Of a stretch of DNA of 64,000 nucleotides, positions 32,917 through 45,245 are shown one piece after another. Position 1 is the first letter of the stretch; every line of letters starts with the position of its first letter. The translations under genes were made by a program, and so were the position numbers. A model generated the notes under the pieces. It made no database searches and was not told where the DNA came from. It saw nothing but the letters and a program-made list of their open reading frames with translations. The DNA comes from Haliotis asinina (taxonomy: Eukaryota > Mollusca > Gastropoda > Lepetellida > Haliotidae), in contig NC_090295.1 of NCBI RefSeq assembly GCF_037392515.1, positions 19,732,001 through 19,796,000 of the forward strand, read 5' to 3'.

Positions 32917-33140
32917 ACCCGTGAAGATGCGGGGTAGAATAGTATTTACTGGCCTTCAACAACCTATGCGACTAACGGGAAAGGGTGGTCAGGATCGCTG
33001 ACTTGGTTGACACATGCCATCGTATCCCTGTTTCTTAGATAGACGCGCATGCTATTGATCATTAGATTGTTTGGTCCAGATTCGGTTATTTACAGACCGT
33101 CCCAATATTGCTCGAATATTGCTGAGTAAAACAAGAGACA
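32917..33140 (+). repeat. SINE family B in right intron 1
   Basis: GACCCGTGAAGATGCGGGGT head, TTGGTTGACACATGCCATCG core, CGAATATTGCTGAGTAAAAC end. Antisense to its gene and placed like the deleted copy at 24416-24512 in the other arm. Confidence 0.8.
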
Positions 33141-33844
33141 AACAATATCTGATTAAAGCTCAAGGAACAGTAAGGAGCCTTGTACAATGACTTGTAAAGA
33201 ACAGCAGGCACCATGTAAATACACAGGCTACAGGAAGTTCTGGTTAAATATTTGACATACTTTCTAAAAAGAGAAGCGTCAAAAGCCTTTCTAAATTAGA
33301 AATCTTTTATGTCTATTCTGATCATATCATAAGCATGTGTCTGTGGATCAATTCCAAATAGTGATTATGCCATGTATGCACGAGGTTAGCGTATCCCGCG
33401 CACCTGTGGCCCAAGTCATAAACACATGCCAAGGCTAGTCATTTGTCCACGTGATACACATGGGAGCCAATGATAAAAATCGAAAAGTTATATGGTGCAT
33501 TCTTCGTGTAAGAGAGGGGAACTGAGAGGGGTGAGTTTTTAAGTCAGAGAACATACGATTTCATGAAGTTCGACGATATTGTGTTCTTTATCAAAACTTT
33601 ACATAAATGTACGAAAACATAAGTAAAAGTTTTGTAAATATTTGAATACGACCCTTTCCTATCCGTTTACTTCTTGCACTGAGAAGCCAAATTGAGCGAG
33701 AACTAAACGTCAAAGGAAACGAAACGTCCTAAGGCGAAAATGAATTCCATTACTAAGTTCTTTTACATCTAATCACAACCTACCAATAGAAACTGACCAC
33801 TGAAAAAACATACCACGCTGTAATAGAACCTGTAAAATCTGTCT

Positions 33845-34195
33845 ATTGCTATTGAAGCCCATTATATTTTGAAATGTCCAAATCTTTCCGATGCTAGGAA
33901 GGTGTATTTATCTTCCTCTAAAACATAATACCCAAGTGCGCAAAATTTTGTTAAATTATTCTCTACAAACACCAAAGAAATTATCAACGTATCAAAATTT
34001 GTATCAAAGGAATCAGCCCTTATATTACACATAAACTCAGACTAGTTACAACCATTATGTATTAGATTTCTGCAGTCATATATATTGTATATTATTACAC
34101 ATCTTTCCATGATTTATTTTTTCTTATGAAATATTTGTATTCGCTCTTTTACCACCACACGTGGTTATCTGAAAATAAAATGATTCATTGATTGG
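33845..34195 (+). mobile_element. LINE 3' fragment in right intron 1
   Basis: Encodes IEAHYILKCPNLSDARKVYL before a stop, the Cys/His end of a LINE ORF2, then A+T-rich 3' sequence ending in ATGATTCATTGATTGGTTGA. Not seen in the left arm, so it is a later insertion or was lost there. Confidence 0.6.
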
Positions 34196-34757
34196 TTGAT
34201 TTGAAAACTAAAAGCAACTATTTTCACCATATTTTCAGAACCTTACCCTTTATTGAAAAACAGCCTTACAAAACCAGTAGAGGTTGTTTCAGATACGAAC
34301 ATTTAACAAAAAGGAAACACCACTTCATCGCAGTGTTCTTCTATTTATCAGATTCGCACCCACAGTGCGACACAAAACTTGTGAAGAAACCTGGACAAGA
34401 ATGAAGGAACACTTCGCTGATTTGTTTCCCTCAGTATATATTTTCAATGATATGGAAGCATCTCAGCACATTAACACAGATTAAGTTTCTCAATTATGGC
34501 TGAAATTCTGCAGTTTGTGTGGGTAAGAAAAGGCTCGCACCTTGTACCTTTAAATCAATGACTTTTTTTGTACAACTGATACTGTTATTACAATACTACC
34601 AAAACAGTATGAAAAATGAACTTGACGTAAAGAAAATGGTCAGTGAAATGAGTTTCAGACAGAATCGCAATCTAAAGAAGTACTTACATTTGTGATCTGG
34701 AGTTCTATCGGGATCGGCTTCACAAGATGATCTGCTGTTGGTTGGTACGAAAGGGGG

Positions 34758-34765
34758 TATATATA
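34758..34765 (-). promoter_or_regulatory. TATA box of the right secreted-protein gene
   Basis: TATATATA in GGGTATATATACCC on the minus strand, with the same flanks as 23365-23372. Confidence 0.75.
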
Positions 34766-35220
34766 CCCTTAACCTGCAGTTACATTAATTTGTGCTCACT
34801 CATGCTTAAAGGGTATTTCACTCGTTGCTGATAATGAAGAGCCGCGGGGTGGGATTGAGTCACTGCCGTGGATGGGGGGATTGGGGGTAGCGAGTGGTCA
34901 AATCTTTGTCTTGGGATGGCAAATGTTGTATAAGAAGCCAGGGTCACAATGGATGGCGGCAGTGCACAGGCCCCTGGTAGAGGTTCAAGAACCAACATGT
35001 ATGAGTTAATTAGTCCATGGTAAGAGGACTTTGTATATCTAAGGCAATTGTTTTCTGGTTAGTGGTAAGAATGATAGTAATAGTAGTACGTTTGGGCTGT
35101 GTAAAACGGGACAAGGGCCCTAAGTTGGCGACTATCTTAACCAGCCTGACTGGACCATGCTCAACTGAACCATCTTCACTGAATGTTGTCTTAATCTGTG
35201 AAACAAAATCATCAGATAAT

Positions 35221-35478
35221 CAGTGGGTTTAGTTTACGCTGCACTCAACAATGTTCCAGCTCTATGGCGGCGGTCTGTAATCGAATCTGGACCAGACAAT
35301 CCAGTGATCAACAACAAGAGCATCGATCTGCACAATTGGGAACCGATGACATGTGTCAACCAAGTCAGTGAGTCTGACCACCCGATCCCGTTAGTCGCCT
35401 CTTACGACAAGCATAGTCGCCTTTTATGGCAAGCATGGGTTGCTGAAGGCCTATTCTACGCCGGACCTCAACAGGTCT
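35221..35478 (-). repeat. SINE family B, full length
   Basis: TTTAGTTTACGCTGCACTCA to GGACCTCAACAGGTC, with all internal blocks. Lies just outside the right arm. Confidence 0.88.
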
Positions 35479-35579
35479 TTCTATCGAAAGTATCAGCAGT
35501 TGTTATGAGCATCAAATTGAAAAAAAGCAAACAACATTTTATGTGATCCTACTCACATGCTCTTGTCGGACTGACTTTT

Positions 35580-35840
35580 AGAACAAACAGGGTTCGTTAC
35601 TCATTTCTTCTAGCTAGTATTAACAACAAATGCAATGAATGACTTGTCTTCCAATTGTCAAAACTATTGCCAATTTGTTTCTGTACTGAATATTCATATG
35701 TACCGATGTATCTATATCCTGATTATTCTAAACAATTATGGCTGCTGTATGAAAGAAAAACTGCAGAATTGGGTGTGATGCGAAGACAGTTTCCCGGGGG
35801 ATAATAAAGAATCATTTTATTTTATCTTATCTTACCTATG
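35580..35840 (+). mobile_element. Probable LINE 3' end, non-coding
   Basis: A GATAATAAAGAATC then TTTTATTTTATCTTATCTTA tail resembles a LINE 3' terminus with a short tandem tail. No coding part seen. Confidence 0.35.
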
Positions 35841-37371
35841 CTTAGAACCTGGTGGAGGGCCTCTCTCTAACGAATAAAAGCGTCCAAAATAAATTATGTT
35901 AAAACTATCAGAAATATATTTATCATCTTTGAATGTGACAAATCACAGAACTATTCTTGCAAGATTCGAAAATGCATTCACAGAACAAGATCGATATATT
36001 GACATCAACTGGGAAAATATTCCCAGTCAACTAGAGAGTAAACTTAATTGAAGACGAATATCGTTTGACCAGCTGACCAGTCTTCCAGGGGCTCAATTCT
36101 CCAATACTAAATACTATCTAACCTTTGTAACCCGTCAGGCTTACACGAAAAAGCGGTGTTCAAAAGCATCATAACATCTATTAATGTGTGTCTTTGTTGC
36201 ACTATTCAAGCCAACCGCACCTAGACCTTTTGCTGTGCAGTAAACAAATCATACATGTTTCTGCTATTATGAGGTGCGCTGAAAATAATCTAAAGGGACA
36301 GGCGCCATTCGGTGGTCAGCTCAATAAACACCCCGAATTCCACGCTGGTTACCGAAGCATACGAGTAATGTTTCCAAAGAACGTCAATTAGGGGACATAC
36401 ACACGCACACACGCACACACGCACACACGCACGTACACACTATTAGAACCAGTTGTGTTCCCCAATACGTTTAGTCTGTCCTGAGAATAGGAAAATAGTA
36501 ATATTTCAGAACAAATTTGCTTCGAAGGGTTTTTGACAACGCGGCGAAACTACTCGACTGACATGGAAAGACGCCAAGTCTAATGTCCCTTCACTGTCAA
36601 GGCATCAAAACATAAACGTTCTGCTTCCAAATTGTCAAAACAGCTATCAAACTCCCCAGGTGGGCTCGCCAAATATATTTAGTCTGCCTCGATAATAAAA
36701 ACATTTCAGAGCTAGTCATCTCCGAAGGTCACATTACGCCGTAACAAAATGGCCTACATGGCAGGACGTCAATGTCCCTTCATGTCAAGGAAAACAAATC
36801 CACGTCAACCGCCTGGCATGTTAAAGCATGTCCCGTATCTCGGGAGCAATCAAACGAAAAGAGGGGGTGTAACAATTGCAAGGAACGAACTCTTTCTCTC
36901 CACACTGGATGCACGCGAGTGACCATGCGATTTCTGATTTCAGAACCACATAAAAGTGCTGTCCGTCAGCAGTTTCTTGAGGGAATCCAGCTATTGAAGA
37001 TGACAAAGTTGTAAACAAAATATTATTCTTTGTTGTTCAGATATATCCTTTGTTCAGCTACATGTTGGTGTTCTTTTCGGTCCGATTGAGATAAGTGGTC
37101 ATATGGAAATGGTACATCGAAACTTGATCTACAAGCTGGACTTAAGCCCTGCTACATTTGGATGTTGTTTAAATAATACTACACAGTCAACATTTACATT
37201 TCTAGGAACAACATCCCCCGTTTATGTTCTAACGAAATACATTTGTTCTATTTACAGCGTGCATGATCATACTTACAAGGGGAAAGAGAAACCAAAATCG
37301 AATGGCTTTAGTGCATTTAATACATATTCCATGGAAATCGATAGGGCAGTCACTATATTTGCTTCCATCAG

Positions 37372-37460
37372 GAGTGAGTGAGTCAGTTAGGTTTCAGCCA
37401 CGTTTAGCAACATCATGGGGGACACAAAAATGCATTTTACACGTGAGGAATCAAACTATT
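37372..37460 (-). repeat. SINE family A, 3' fragment
   Basis: AGTGAGTGAGTCAGTTAGGT to ACACGTGAGGAATCAAACT. Confidence 0.6.
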
Positions 37461-37949
37461 TTATACCCTACTCACACGAACCTGTTTACATTGTTCTATA
37501 AATGCACACGGGTGTACAAATACCTACGACAGTATACTTGTCACGTGAACGCGTGAATCTGCATCATGCCTCAAGCAGATGCGATCGCGAATGGTGACTT
37601 TTATACATAACGTGTCTATTGTCATTAGAATGTTTGTGCCCTATTCTATTGATATCCCAATATTAAATGAACTGGCACCAGTCACGTTTTCCGACGCTCA
37701 CGCAACAGAGAATAGAGCAATACCAAGGGGTCAAGAAAATAGTAGCATGCAAAAACTCTCCTCCCATTCCCTACATTCAAAACTGAAATGGCTCTCGTGA
37801 GTTTACTCCATATGTCCTCCAAAACACTCTTCGAAAAAGGCGCGTAGCAGGCTTTTTCTCTGCAAGCCCGATAGCTTGAACATCTTTATATTTAGATAGT
37901 ATTTAGCAAAGAATTATGTGTAAGAGTTGCCATGGATTAAAAGAGTTCG

Positions 37950-38112
37950 TGAATGAGTGAGTTTAGTTTTACGCTTTTAGTAATTATCCTGCAATATCTC
38001 GACAGGGTGCGCAAGAAATGGGCTTCACACATTGCACCCATGTGGGGAATCCAACTTGGGTCTTCGGCGTGATGACCGAAAGCTCAAACCACGAGGCTAC
38101 CCCATCGTCCCA
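37950..38112 (-). repeat. SINE family A, full length
   Basis: GAGTGAGTTTAGTTTTACGC, GGGCTTCACACATTGCACCC, GGTCTTCGGCGTGATGACCG, GAGGCTACCCCATCGTCCC. Confidence 0.85.
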
Positions 38113-38496
38113 AGGAGTCAAACAACTGGTACTAGAATCATATTCATAAAGTATAATGAAAAGGAGCTCAGAGACTTTTATTCATTCCTGAAACTTTGGA
38201 AATCTAGACTTATCACATAGTCTGGACTTGCGTGGGCTTTCGTGGAAATGTTTGTTTCAGGGTCTGAATGACAGACTGTATACCTTTACACTTGGATTTA
38301 CACACCATGAATAATATAAATAATTTAATAACGATATATATCACGTTTATACACACACATGTGTTATCAGTCATACGTGTGTAATTATTTACATGAGCAT
38401 GTGAATGGGGTATTTAGACACTTATGATCAAACCCTACATGAAACCTTACAATACAAAATGTGTGACTTTGGGTGTGCGCGTGTTTGTGTGAGACA

Positions 38497-38498
38497 AC

Positions 38499-38548
<50 letters not shown>

Positions 38549-38582
38549 CGTGTGCGTGCCTGCCTGCCTGCCTGCCTGCGTG
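38497..38582. repeat. (GT)n then (CCTG)n microsatellite
   Basis: About 45 bases of GT, then GTGCGTGC, then four TGCC units. Confidence 0.95.
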
Positions 38583-39310
38583 TGTATGACATTCTCTCTG
38601 CTGAAACTCGTTTCATTGTAAACATATTTACTGGCGTGGCGGTCGACTGAGGAATTATATTGTCCAAACACAATGAATTCATGTTGTTTTCAGGGTCAAA
38701 TGTCAACGGCAGGTGAGAACCTGTGATAACATCCTTGAATGCACACAAATCCAGTACAGATGTGAAAGGGTGCATATAATATTAACCGTGTTCCGAATGA
38801 TATACTAGAATATAGTCAACGCTGCAAAACCACCCATGCCCTCCATATCCCGTCCAATGTCAATTTAACAAACAACGTTGTTTGTGTTGCTTGGTATATG
38901 CTTAATAATACCCCATTCACACGACCACAGTTGCTCATATGAGTATGCTTTACACACACATATATAAATATACTTATGTGAGCAATTTTGGTTGTGTGAA
39001 CGCACTTGCTCATATGCATATTTTACACACATGTATTTACACCTATCCAGCAGTAGGTGCAAATTTGCGACATGGTTCAAGTTACTAGGGTGTGTCCTGT
39101 ATTGTACTCAGCCGATGATGCCATCCAATAGACTGCAATCACAACTTTCTTGTGGACGTCAAGTGCTTTATCTACTGTATTTGACAAGGGAGACACATCA
39201 TCTTTCAGTCTATTAACAGATAAAGTTTTTAAAAAATCTGTTTCGTTAAATCCATTTACACGATGCTGTCATATCACTGTGTTGATCCGTGTTTTCTTGG
39301 CATGCTCCAA

Positions 39311-40347
39311 CAGGCCCCCCTAAGTAATTGAAGGAATTACAGCAAATTTGAAGGAATTGCATCTCAGATGTAAACAAACGCAGCCCACTCGCGAAACAAT
39401 TGCAGCGATATCGGTAATTTAGCGGTAATAACAGAAACACATCGGCCCTATCGGAAGCAATGTCGGTAATACTGGAAACACGCTCGGCCATCTTCGGAGA
39501 TTTTTCGGTCGCGAGCGGAAACTCACGCAGCAAAACATGGCGTCGTTGGAAGAAGCACCCGTCTCGGTGAGTTTTGTTTTTAGTTCCTACTATTACATTT
39601 TTATACTTATCCATCTTTGACCACCCGTGTTGAATGCGTTTAGGTATGAGGTGTTGTCGGGGCAATAGCTTATGTTTTTAGGAAAAGATGGTCACTGCAG
39701 AAGAGTGTCACAAGTCATGCCCCTGGAGATTATTCACATCTGAACATCGAAGTCGTGCCCATGATTACGAACATCATGAACGTGCGCCATGAAGACGTTT
39801 ATGAGCAATACTTTGTCTTGCTATGAAGTGCAATTGACAAATTTAAACACATTTTACAAAACAAATGATGTTATATCTAGCGTACGTTCGTAATCATCGG
39901 CACGACTTCGATGTTCAGATGTAAACAATCTCCAGGGGCATGACTTGTGACACTCTTCTGCAGTGACCATCTTTTCCTAAAAACATAAGCTATTGCCCCG
40001 ACAACACCTCATACCTAAACGCATTCAACACGGGTGGTCAAAGATGGATAAGTATAAAAATGTAATGGTAGGAACTAAAAACAAAACTCACCGAGACGGG
40101 TGCTTCTTCCAACGACGCCATGTTTTGCTGCGTGAGTTTCCGCTCGCGACCGAAAAATCTCCGAAGATGGCCGAGCGTGTTTCCAGTATTACCGACATTG
40201 CTTCCGATAGGGCCGATGTGTTTCTGTTATTACCGCTAAATTACCGATATCGCTGCAACTGTTTCGCGAGTGGGCTGCGTTTGTTTACATTTGAGATGCA
40301 ATTCCTTCAAATTTGCTGTAATTTCTTCAATTACTTAGGGGGGCCTG
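39311..40347. mobile_element. Foldback element with 450-bp near-identical arms
   Basis: 39311-39772 and 39896-40347 are reverse complements with very few differences; the spacer is about 120 bases. Ends are CAGGCCCCCCTAAG and CTTAGGGGGGCCTG. TCCAA occurs directly outside both ends (39306-39310 and 40348-40352), a possible 5-base target duplication. No transposase is present. Each arm has, outward from the centre, ACATGGCGTCGTTGG and an in-frame ten-codon block ending TCTCG|GTGAGT (39537-39566; 40121-40092), resembling a first coding exon with donor. Long frames across the arms on the other strand are by-products of the palindrome. Superfamily unknown. Confidence 0.82.
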
Positions 40348-42045
40348 TCCAAGAATCAAACCAACTCCGAGGTAAAATGGCAGCTGTCTTTTAATGTGCT
40401 GCATATGCAGTCTTACTCTGCCTGTTGTTACGTCAAAAATGAATGTTCTTGATTTTTGTTTCTCATTGCTTGAAACCCAAACCTCGTATGAACGCGTAGC
40501 AAATATACTTTTACTCAATGTGAGCAAATTTGCTTACATGAGCAAATCTACATACTTGCAAACCACCATCGTACGAACGAGTAGAGTGTGGGCTATTTTA
40601 AAATGAACATCGAAACACAAAACTTGAATCATTTGGACTACCAGGGGTTTCTTTAATGATTGTAAAATTAGAGTCGTGTAGGAAATACAAACTGAAACAG
40701 CTCTAAACACGAATGCGTGAGTTAAACAACAGTAACAATAACAACAACCAACAACTTTTGTCTGTGCAAAGATCCCCTCCTCGGGTCTGCTCTTTCCGCA
40801 AATAAACCAAAGTTGTGTTTCCTTGTTGATTGGAAGTTTTAGGGGTCCTACAATCTGACCTATCCAAAATATGTCATGGTCGGAAGTTTTACTGAATTCT
40901 GGTTTGGACATCACGCGGGCAAAAGATACGGAATGCACAAACGTGCTCAAACTCCAGCGTACAGGGGTGTACGGCATGTGACTGGATTCCGTATTGAACG
41001 ATATTATATTATATGCATGTGCACGCATGCGTACTTTTTCCGTAAATGGGATTTACACAATTCTACTAAGTACAGTGATGTATAAGCACACTTCCACGCC
41101 CAAAGGCGCCCCTGTGCGACTGTTGCAGATATATTTTCGTGTGTATACAAAATGTCTGATGAAATATATTCATTTGTGCTCAAATATATATTTTCAAAAG
41201 CATGAAATGTATGTGATCTATTTGAATTGTTAAAAGATTTATAGTCAGTATTGTCTGACAATAATGTTCAATACAGTGAGAGTTCTCATTTGGGGTCCAC
41301 GTAAACGCGAATACTGGGTCTTTATTTCTAAGTTTGATGGACAGTAATAACTAAAGGGGGTAATTGCTCATATGTCCTTGAGCTTTTCACTTCAACGCTC
41401 GATATGATAAGCACGAGTTATTCTCAGCAAAGAAAAGGACGAGGGTTAGGTTGGAACTGAAATGTATAAATAGGGAAAATAAGAGGCCGTGAATCTACCA
41501 ATTTAGATTCCAGGTTTTAATTACATTTCTTTCCTGATTGAGAAATACTGGGTAAGGAGAAGGAGAGGAAACAGTGTTCTTTTAACGGTAGTGAGTGAGT
41601 AATTACACTGCTTAAAGCCACAACAAGTACATGAATTACAGCTATTCACGGTGTGCTAAGAGTCGACAGTGGTCAGTCTGTTTTTTAATCATAACATCTG
41701 GGTGTACACAGCTAACCTGAACATCTAGTCTGATTTGTTGCATAAACAGAAACTATTCACGCTGAGATCATTAGAACCCAACGAAAAAGCCTGTCCATCT
41801 TGGAGGCTTGGGCCTTGTCAAGTTTTGTAAGATGTGAGGTGGGTGAAAATAAGCTTTAACTATCTTCATGCTTATACTAGTCAGGACCAATTCCTTTTTT
41901 ATGTTACTGCTACACTGAAATACCATCCACAGTTAAACATGCATAACCCATTCAGACGCAGTATACATACTGCAAGCTGAGGGCTTTGTTTTATTTCCCC
42001 AATTTCATGGGCTAACCACAGAAACAATATTTAATACCAGGGTGC
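40348..42045. other. Intergenic, no gene seen
   Basis: Contains repeated TGAGCAAATTTGC/GTGAGCAA motifs near 40505-40560 that also occur near 38930-39020, probably a small dispersed repeat. No exon supported. Confidence 0.45.
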
Positions 42046-42995
42046 TGTTGTTCAAGACATCTTTATGTTAATTTATGTTCAGGTATTAGAGTCAGGATCA
42101 CCTTAGCACTAACACTGTAGTAACTTAATGTTTAGGTACTAGAGTCAGGATCACCTTAGCACTAAGACTGTAGTAAATTTATGTTTAGGTACTAGAGTCA
42201 GGATCACCTTAGCACTAAAACTAGTAAATTTATGTTTAGGTACTGGAGTCAAGGTCGCCTTAGCACTAAGACTGTCATGAATTTATGTTAAGGTATTGGA
42301 GTCGGGATCACCTTAGCACTAAGACTGTAGTAAATTTATGTTTAGGTACTGGAGTCAAGATCACCTTAGCACTAAGACTGTCATGAATATATATTAAGGT
42401 ATTGGAGTCAGGATCACCTTAGTACTAAGACAGCCGTAAATATATGTTAAAGTATTGGCCTCAAGATCACCTTAGCACTAAGACTTTAGTAAATTTATGT
42501 TAAGGTATTGGCGTCAGGATCACCCTAGCATTAAAACTGTCGCAAAATTCATGTTAAGGTATTGGCGTCAGGATCACCTTAGCACTAAGACAGTCATAAA
42601 TTTATGTCAAGGTACTAGAGTCAGGATCACCATTGCACAAGTGAGTGACGTTAGTTTTACATCGCTTTTTAGTAATATTCCTTCACACATTGTATCGATG
42701 TGGGGAATCGAACACGGGTCTTCGGCGTGATGGCGAACGTTTTAACCACAAGGCTATCCCACCGCCCCACCTCACCACTAACACAGTCATAAATTTATGT
42801 GAAGGTATTGGAGACAGGGTCACCTTATTACTAAGACTGTCATATATTTATGTTAAGCTGCTGGAGTCAGGATCACCTTAGCACTAAGAGTAGTAAATTT
42901 ATGTTAAGGTATTGGCGTCAGGATCACCTTAGCACTATGACTGTCGCAAATATATATTGAGGTACTGGAGTCAGGATCACTTTAGCACGATGTCT
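42046..42995. repeat. 53-bp minisatellite, about 15 units
   Basis: Units of about 53 bases share GTCAGGATCACCTTAGCACT, AAGACTGT and AAATTTATGTTAAGGTA. About eleven units precede and four follow a SINE. Units differ by several substitutions, so the array is old. Confidence 0.92.
42640..42770 (-). repeat. SINE family A inserted in the minisatellite
   Basis: AGTGAGTGACGTTAGTTTTA to GGCTATCCCACCGCCCC, with a short internal deletion; interrupts the 53-bp array. Confidence 0.82.
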
Positions 42996-43159
42996 GCTTT
43001 GTAAAAGGGCTTCCTGTTCTGTACAGGAAGCAGTCAGTCACTACACAAAGTCTTGGAAAATGCTTCAGCCAAAGGTTCAGATACCATTGTACAAATGAAC
43101 CTCCATCACTAAATTCAACCTTCGTAAAAGTTGTTTTGTACAATGGTAGCTACCAGCCT

Positions 43160-43268
43160 GGGCCCACTTGCACAAAGCAATCTTAGCGCTATAACTGTTA
43201 TTAGCCTATTTTGGAGAATGGGAGTTACAATAATTGTTGTGCTAAGATTGCTTCGTGCAAGTGGGCCC
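43160..43268. repeat. Palindromic MITE, 109 bp
   Basis: GGGCCCACTTGCACAAAGCA at the left and TGCTTCGTGCAAGTGGGCCC at the right are inverted repeats. Inner CAATCTTAGCGCTA / GTGCTAAGATTG also pair. The CTTAGCGCTAA core resembles the CTTAGCACTAAGACTG part of the neighbouring minisatellite. Confidence 0.8.
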
Positions 43269-44875
43269 TGGGTGCCCTTGTATTAAACGTTAGTGATGAG
43301 ACTACCAAAGTCTATGTTAAGGTATGGGAGTTATGGTCCTTAGTGCTAAGGCTGCTTTGTACAAGGGCAGTCTGGAGTCCCATTTGCACTGCCATCCTGT
43401 GGTGTCTTCTGTATTTTCTTTGAAAGGCATTTTAGAATGGCACTCTTATTTGCTTCATGAATCACATCCAATATGAATTCTTCCATTATTTTCAAATAGT
43501 TTAGTACATATTAGTACATACAAAAATCTGATTATCCTATCAAAATCATTCAACACTATCTAAATTAACACACATTCATTCACTTCAGTTTATAATGCTA
43601 CATTTTGTGTACACAAATGACAGTCCTTAAAATATTTCACCTGAACCTTGGTCTTCCATAGGAGTTAAGGCTAGAACCACCTGATTACCATGGCAACACC
43701 ATAAAAAACTAAACACCATGATGTGATGTGAAGAATTGTTTATTTGAAAATCTTAAAAAGGAATTTCTTTGGAAAATTCATACAAATAACGAAATACATG
43801 CAAAAGCCCCGTCCATAACAAATAAGGTGAATAAAGCAAGTAAACTGTATTTAACAAAAATCAGTATATCTATCAACATAACTGTAAACAGCAAAACTGG
43901 ACGGAAATTACAAAAACTAAAAACATGGTCCCAGTGCCAAACAATACATCTATGGAATTAAACATCATCACTGACACGTCACAGATTTAAATACACATTT
44001 CTCCGTCACCATATCACAAAGTACTGTTGATAATCAAGCAGATAATTTGTGGAACTTGTTCAATCAAGTTCTATGTTGAAAGCAGGTCAACAAGCCACGG
44101 TAAATACTTACACTATAGAAACATATTGAAATATCCATCAAGATTATACACACAAAATGGATTAAACATCAATGAGTATAGAACAAAATCAAGATTATGA
44201 CAACAAAAACAATCACCATGGCAACATTTTACAATTTTTTAAAACTGGATTAGTCAAATGAAATAAAAAACATATAACCCTACTGGTGTACCAGTATCCT
44301 AGAGTAGTTGATCAGGAAACAGCAGAATATACAACAGTGTTGCAGGAATGTGACTGCTTGAACACAAGAACTGTCTCTCCAATAAAGACAAGATTGAGAA
44401 GACTGTTGCACGGTACACACAATCACGGTTTACAAGTGGGTGATCACTTCCTCAGTTTTAAGTTTGTGCATTTGACACTAAAATTCTCAAAGAATTATTT
44501 AACATGAATGAGAATGTAGATATGTGCATATGGCAGCAACAGTCTCCTCCTTCAATGTCTGTGCTTAAATGCATCAATGTGATTAGGATAAATACTGATT
44601 GTCAAAAATGAATATAAAAATACAATAGTGCATATGTAACATAATGTAAATAGGAAAAACACGAAGAAATGATGAAAAAATGTGATTAGCAATAATGAGG
44701 TCAGAAAACAATATTGCATTTATTGGTGAGCAAGACTACCTGAAATAAAATGTATGCTATTACACATTAGTGTCTAGTCCAACTTTTTACTCCATTCAAA
44801 GACAAACAAATGCATGTTTTTGAAGAACAAAATCACAAGAATGTTACTCCACAAATGACCAATTTACTTGCAAAA

Positions 44876-45245
44876 TGGAAAATTTCCAGGGATAACATTT
44901 GGTTTGATTCCTAATTCAAAACATTGAAATAAAGCTCTGAACTGTTTGAAAAACATCCAAAGGGAATAATATATATCAAACAATTTTGTCAACCAAGTCA
45001 AAAATGTCCTTGGATAATGTTTGGTTTGATTCCTATATAGAAACATTGAAATAAAGCTTCTCAGTTGTTTGAAAAACATCCAAAGGGAATAATATATATT
45101 AAGAATGCCAACCAAGTTAAAAATTTCCAGGGATAATGTTTGGTTTGATTCCAAAATTGAAACATTGAAACAAAGGTTCTGAATTGTTTGAAAAACATTC
45201 AAAAGGAATAATATTTAATTTAATATGTCAACCAATTCAAAAATG
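44876..45245. repeat. About 120-bp tandem repeat, three units
   Basis: Each unit has AATTTCCAGGGATAA (or near variant), GTTTGGTTTGATTCC, ACATTGAAATAAAGC and TTTGAAAAACATCCAAAGGG. Starts are near 44878, 44998 and 45118. A 112-residue frame across it is a repeat artefact. Confidence 0.9.

Larger units (their letters stand above)
30950..35180 (-). repeat. Right arm of large inverted duplication
   Basis: Reverse complement of the left arm, with promoter, four exons and flank. Lacks the Tc1 derivative but has a LINE fragment and a longer SINE in intron 1, so intron 1 is about 1.9 kb against 1.2 kb on the left. Confidence 0.88.
35841..39310. other. Intergenic, no gene seen
   Basis: A+T-rich with a CA-rich microsatellite at 36397-36440, SINE fragments and a GT microsatellite (separate entries). 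Reading frames here are short and without recognised domains. Confidence 0.5.

Noticed and set aside
39246..40394. Two 130-residue mirror-image proteins beginning MPRQHL
   Set aside because: They are the two arms of one palindrome; coding sense is not supported by domain or splice evidence.
42046..42995. CRISPR-like array
   Set aside because: Repeats are head-to-tail without unique spacers and the genome is eukaryotic; it is a minisatellite.
44864..45202. 112-residue protein with internal repeats
   Set aside because: Translation of the 120-bp tandem repeat on the minus strand; composition and repeats explain it.
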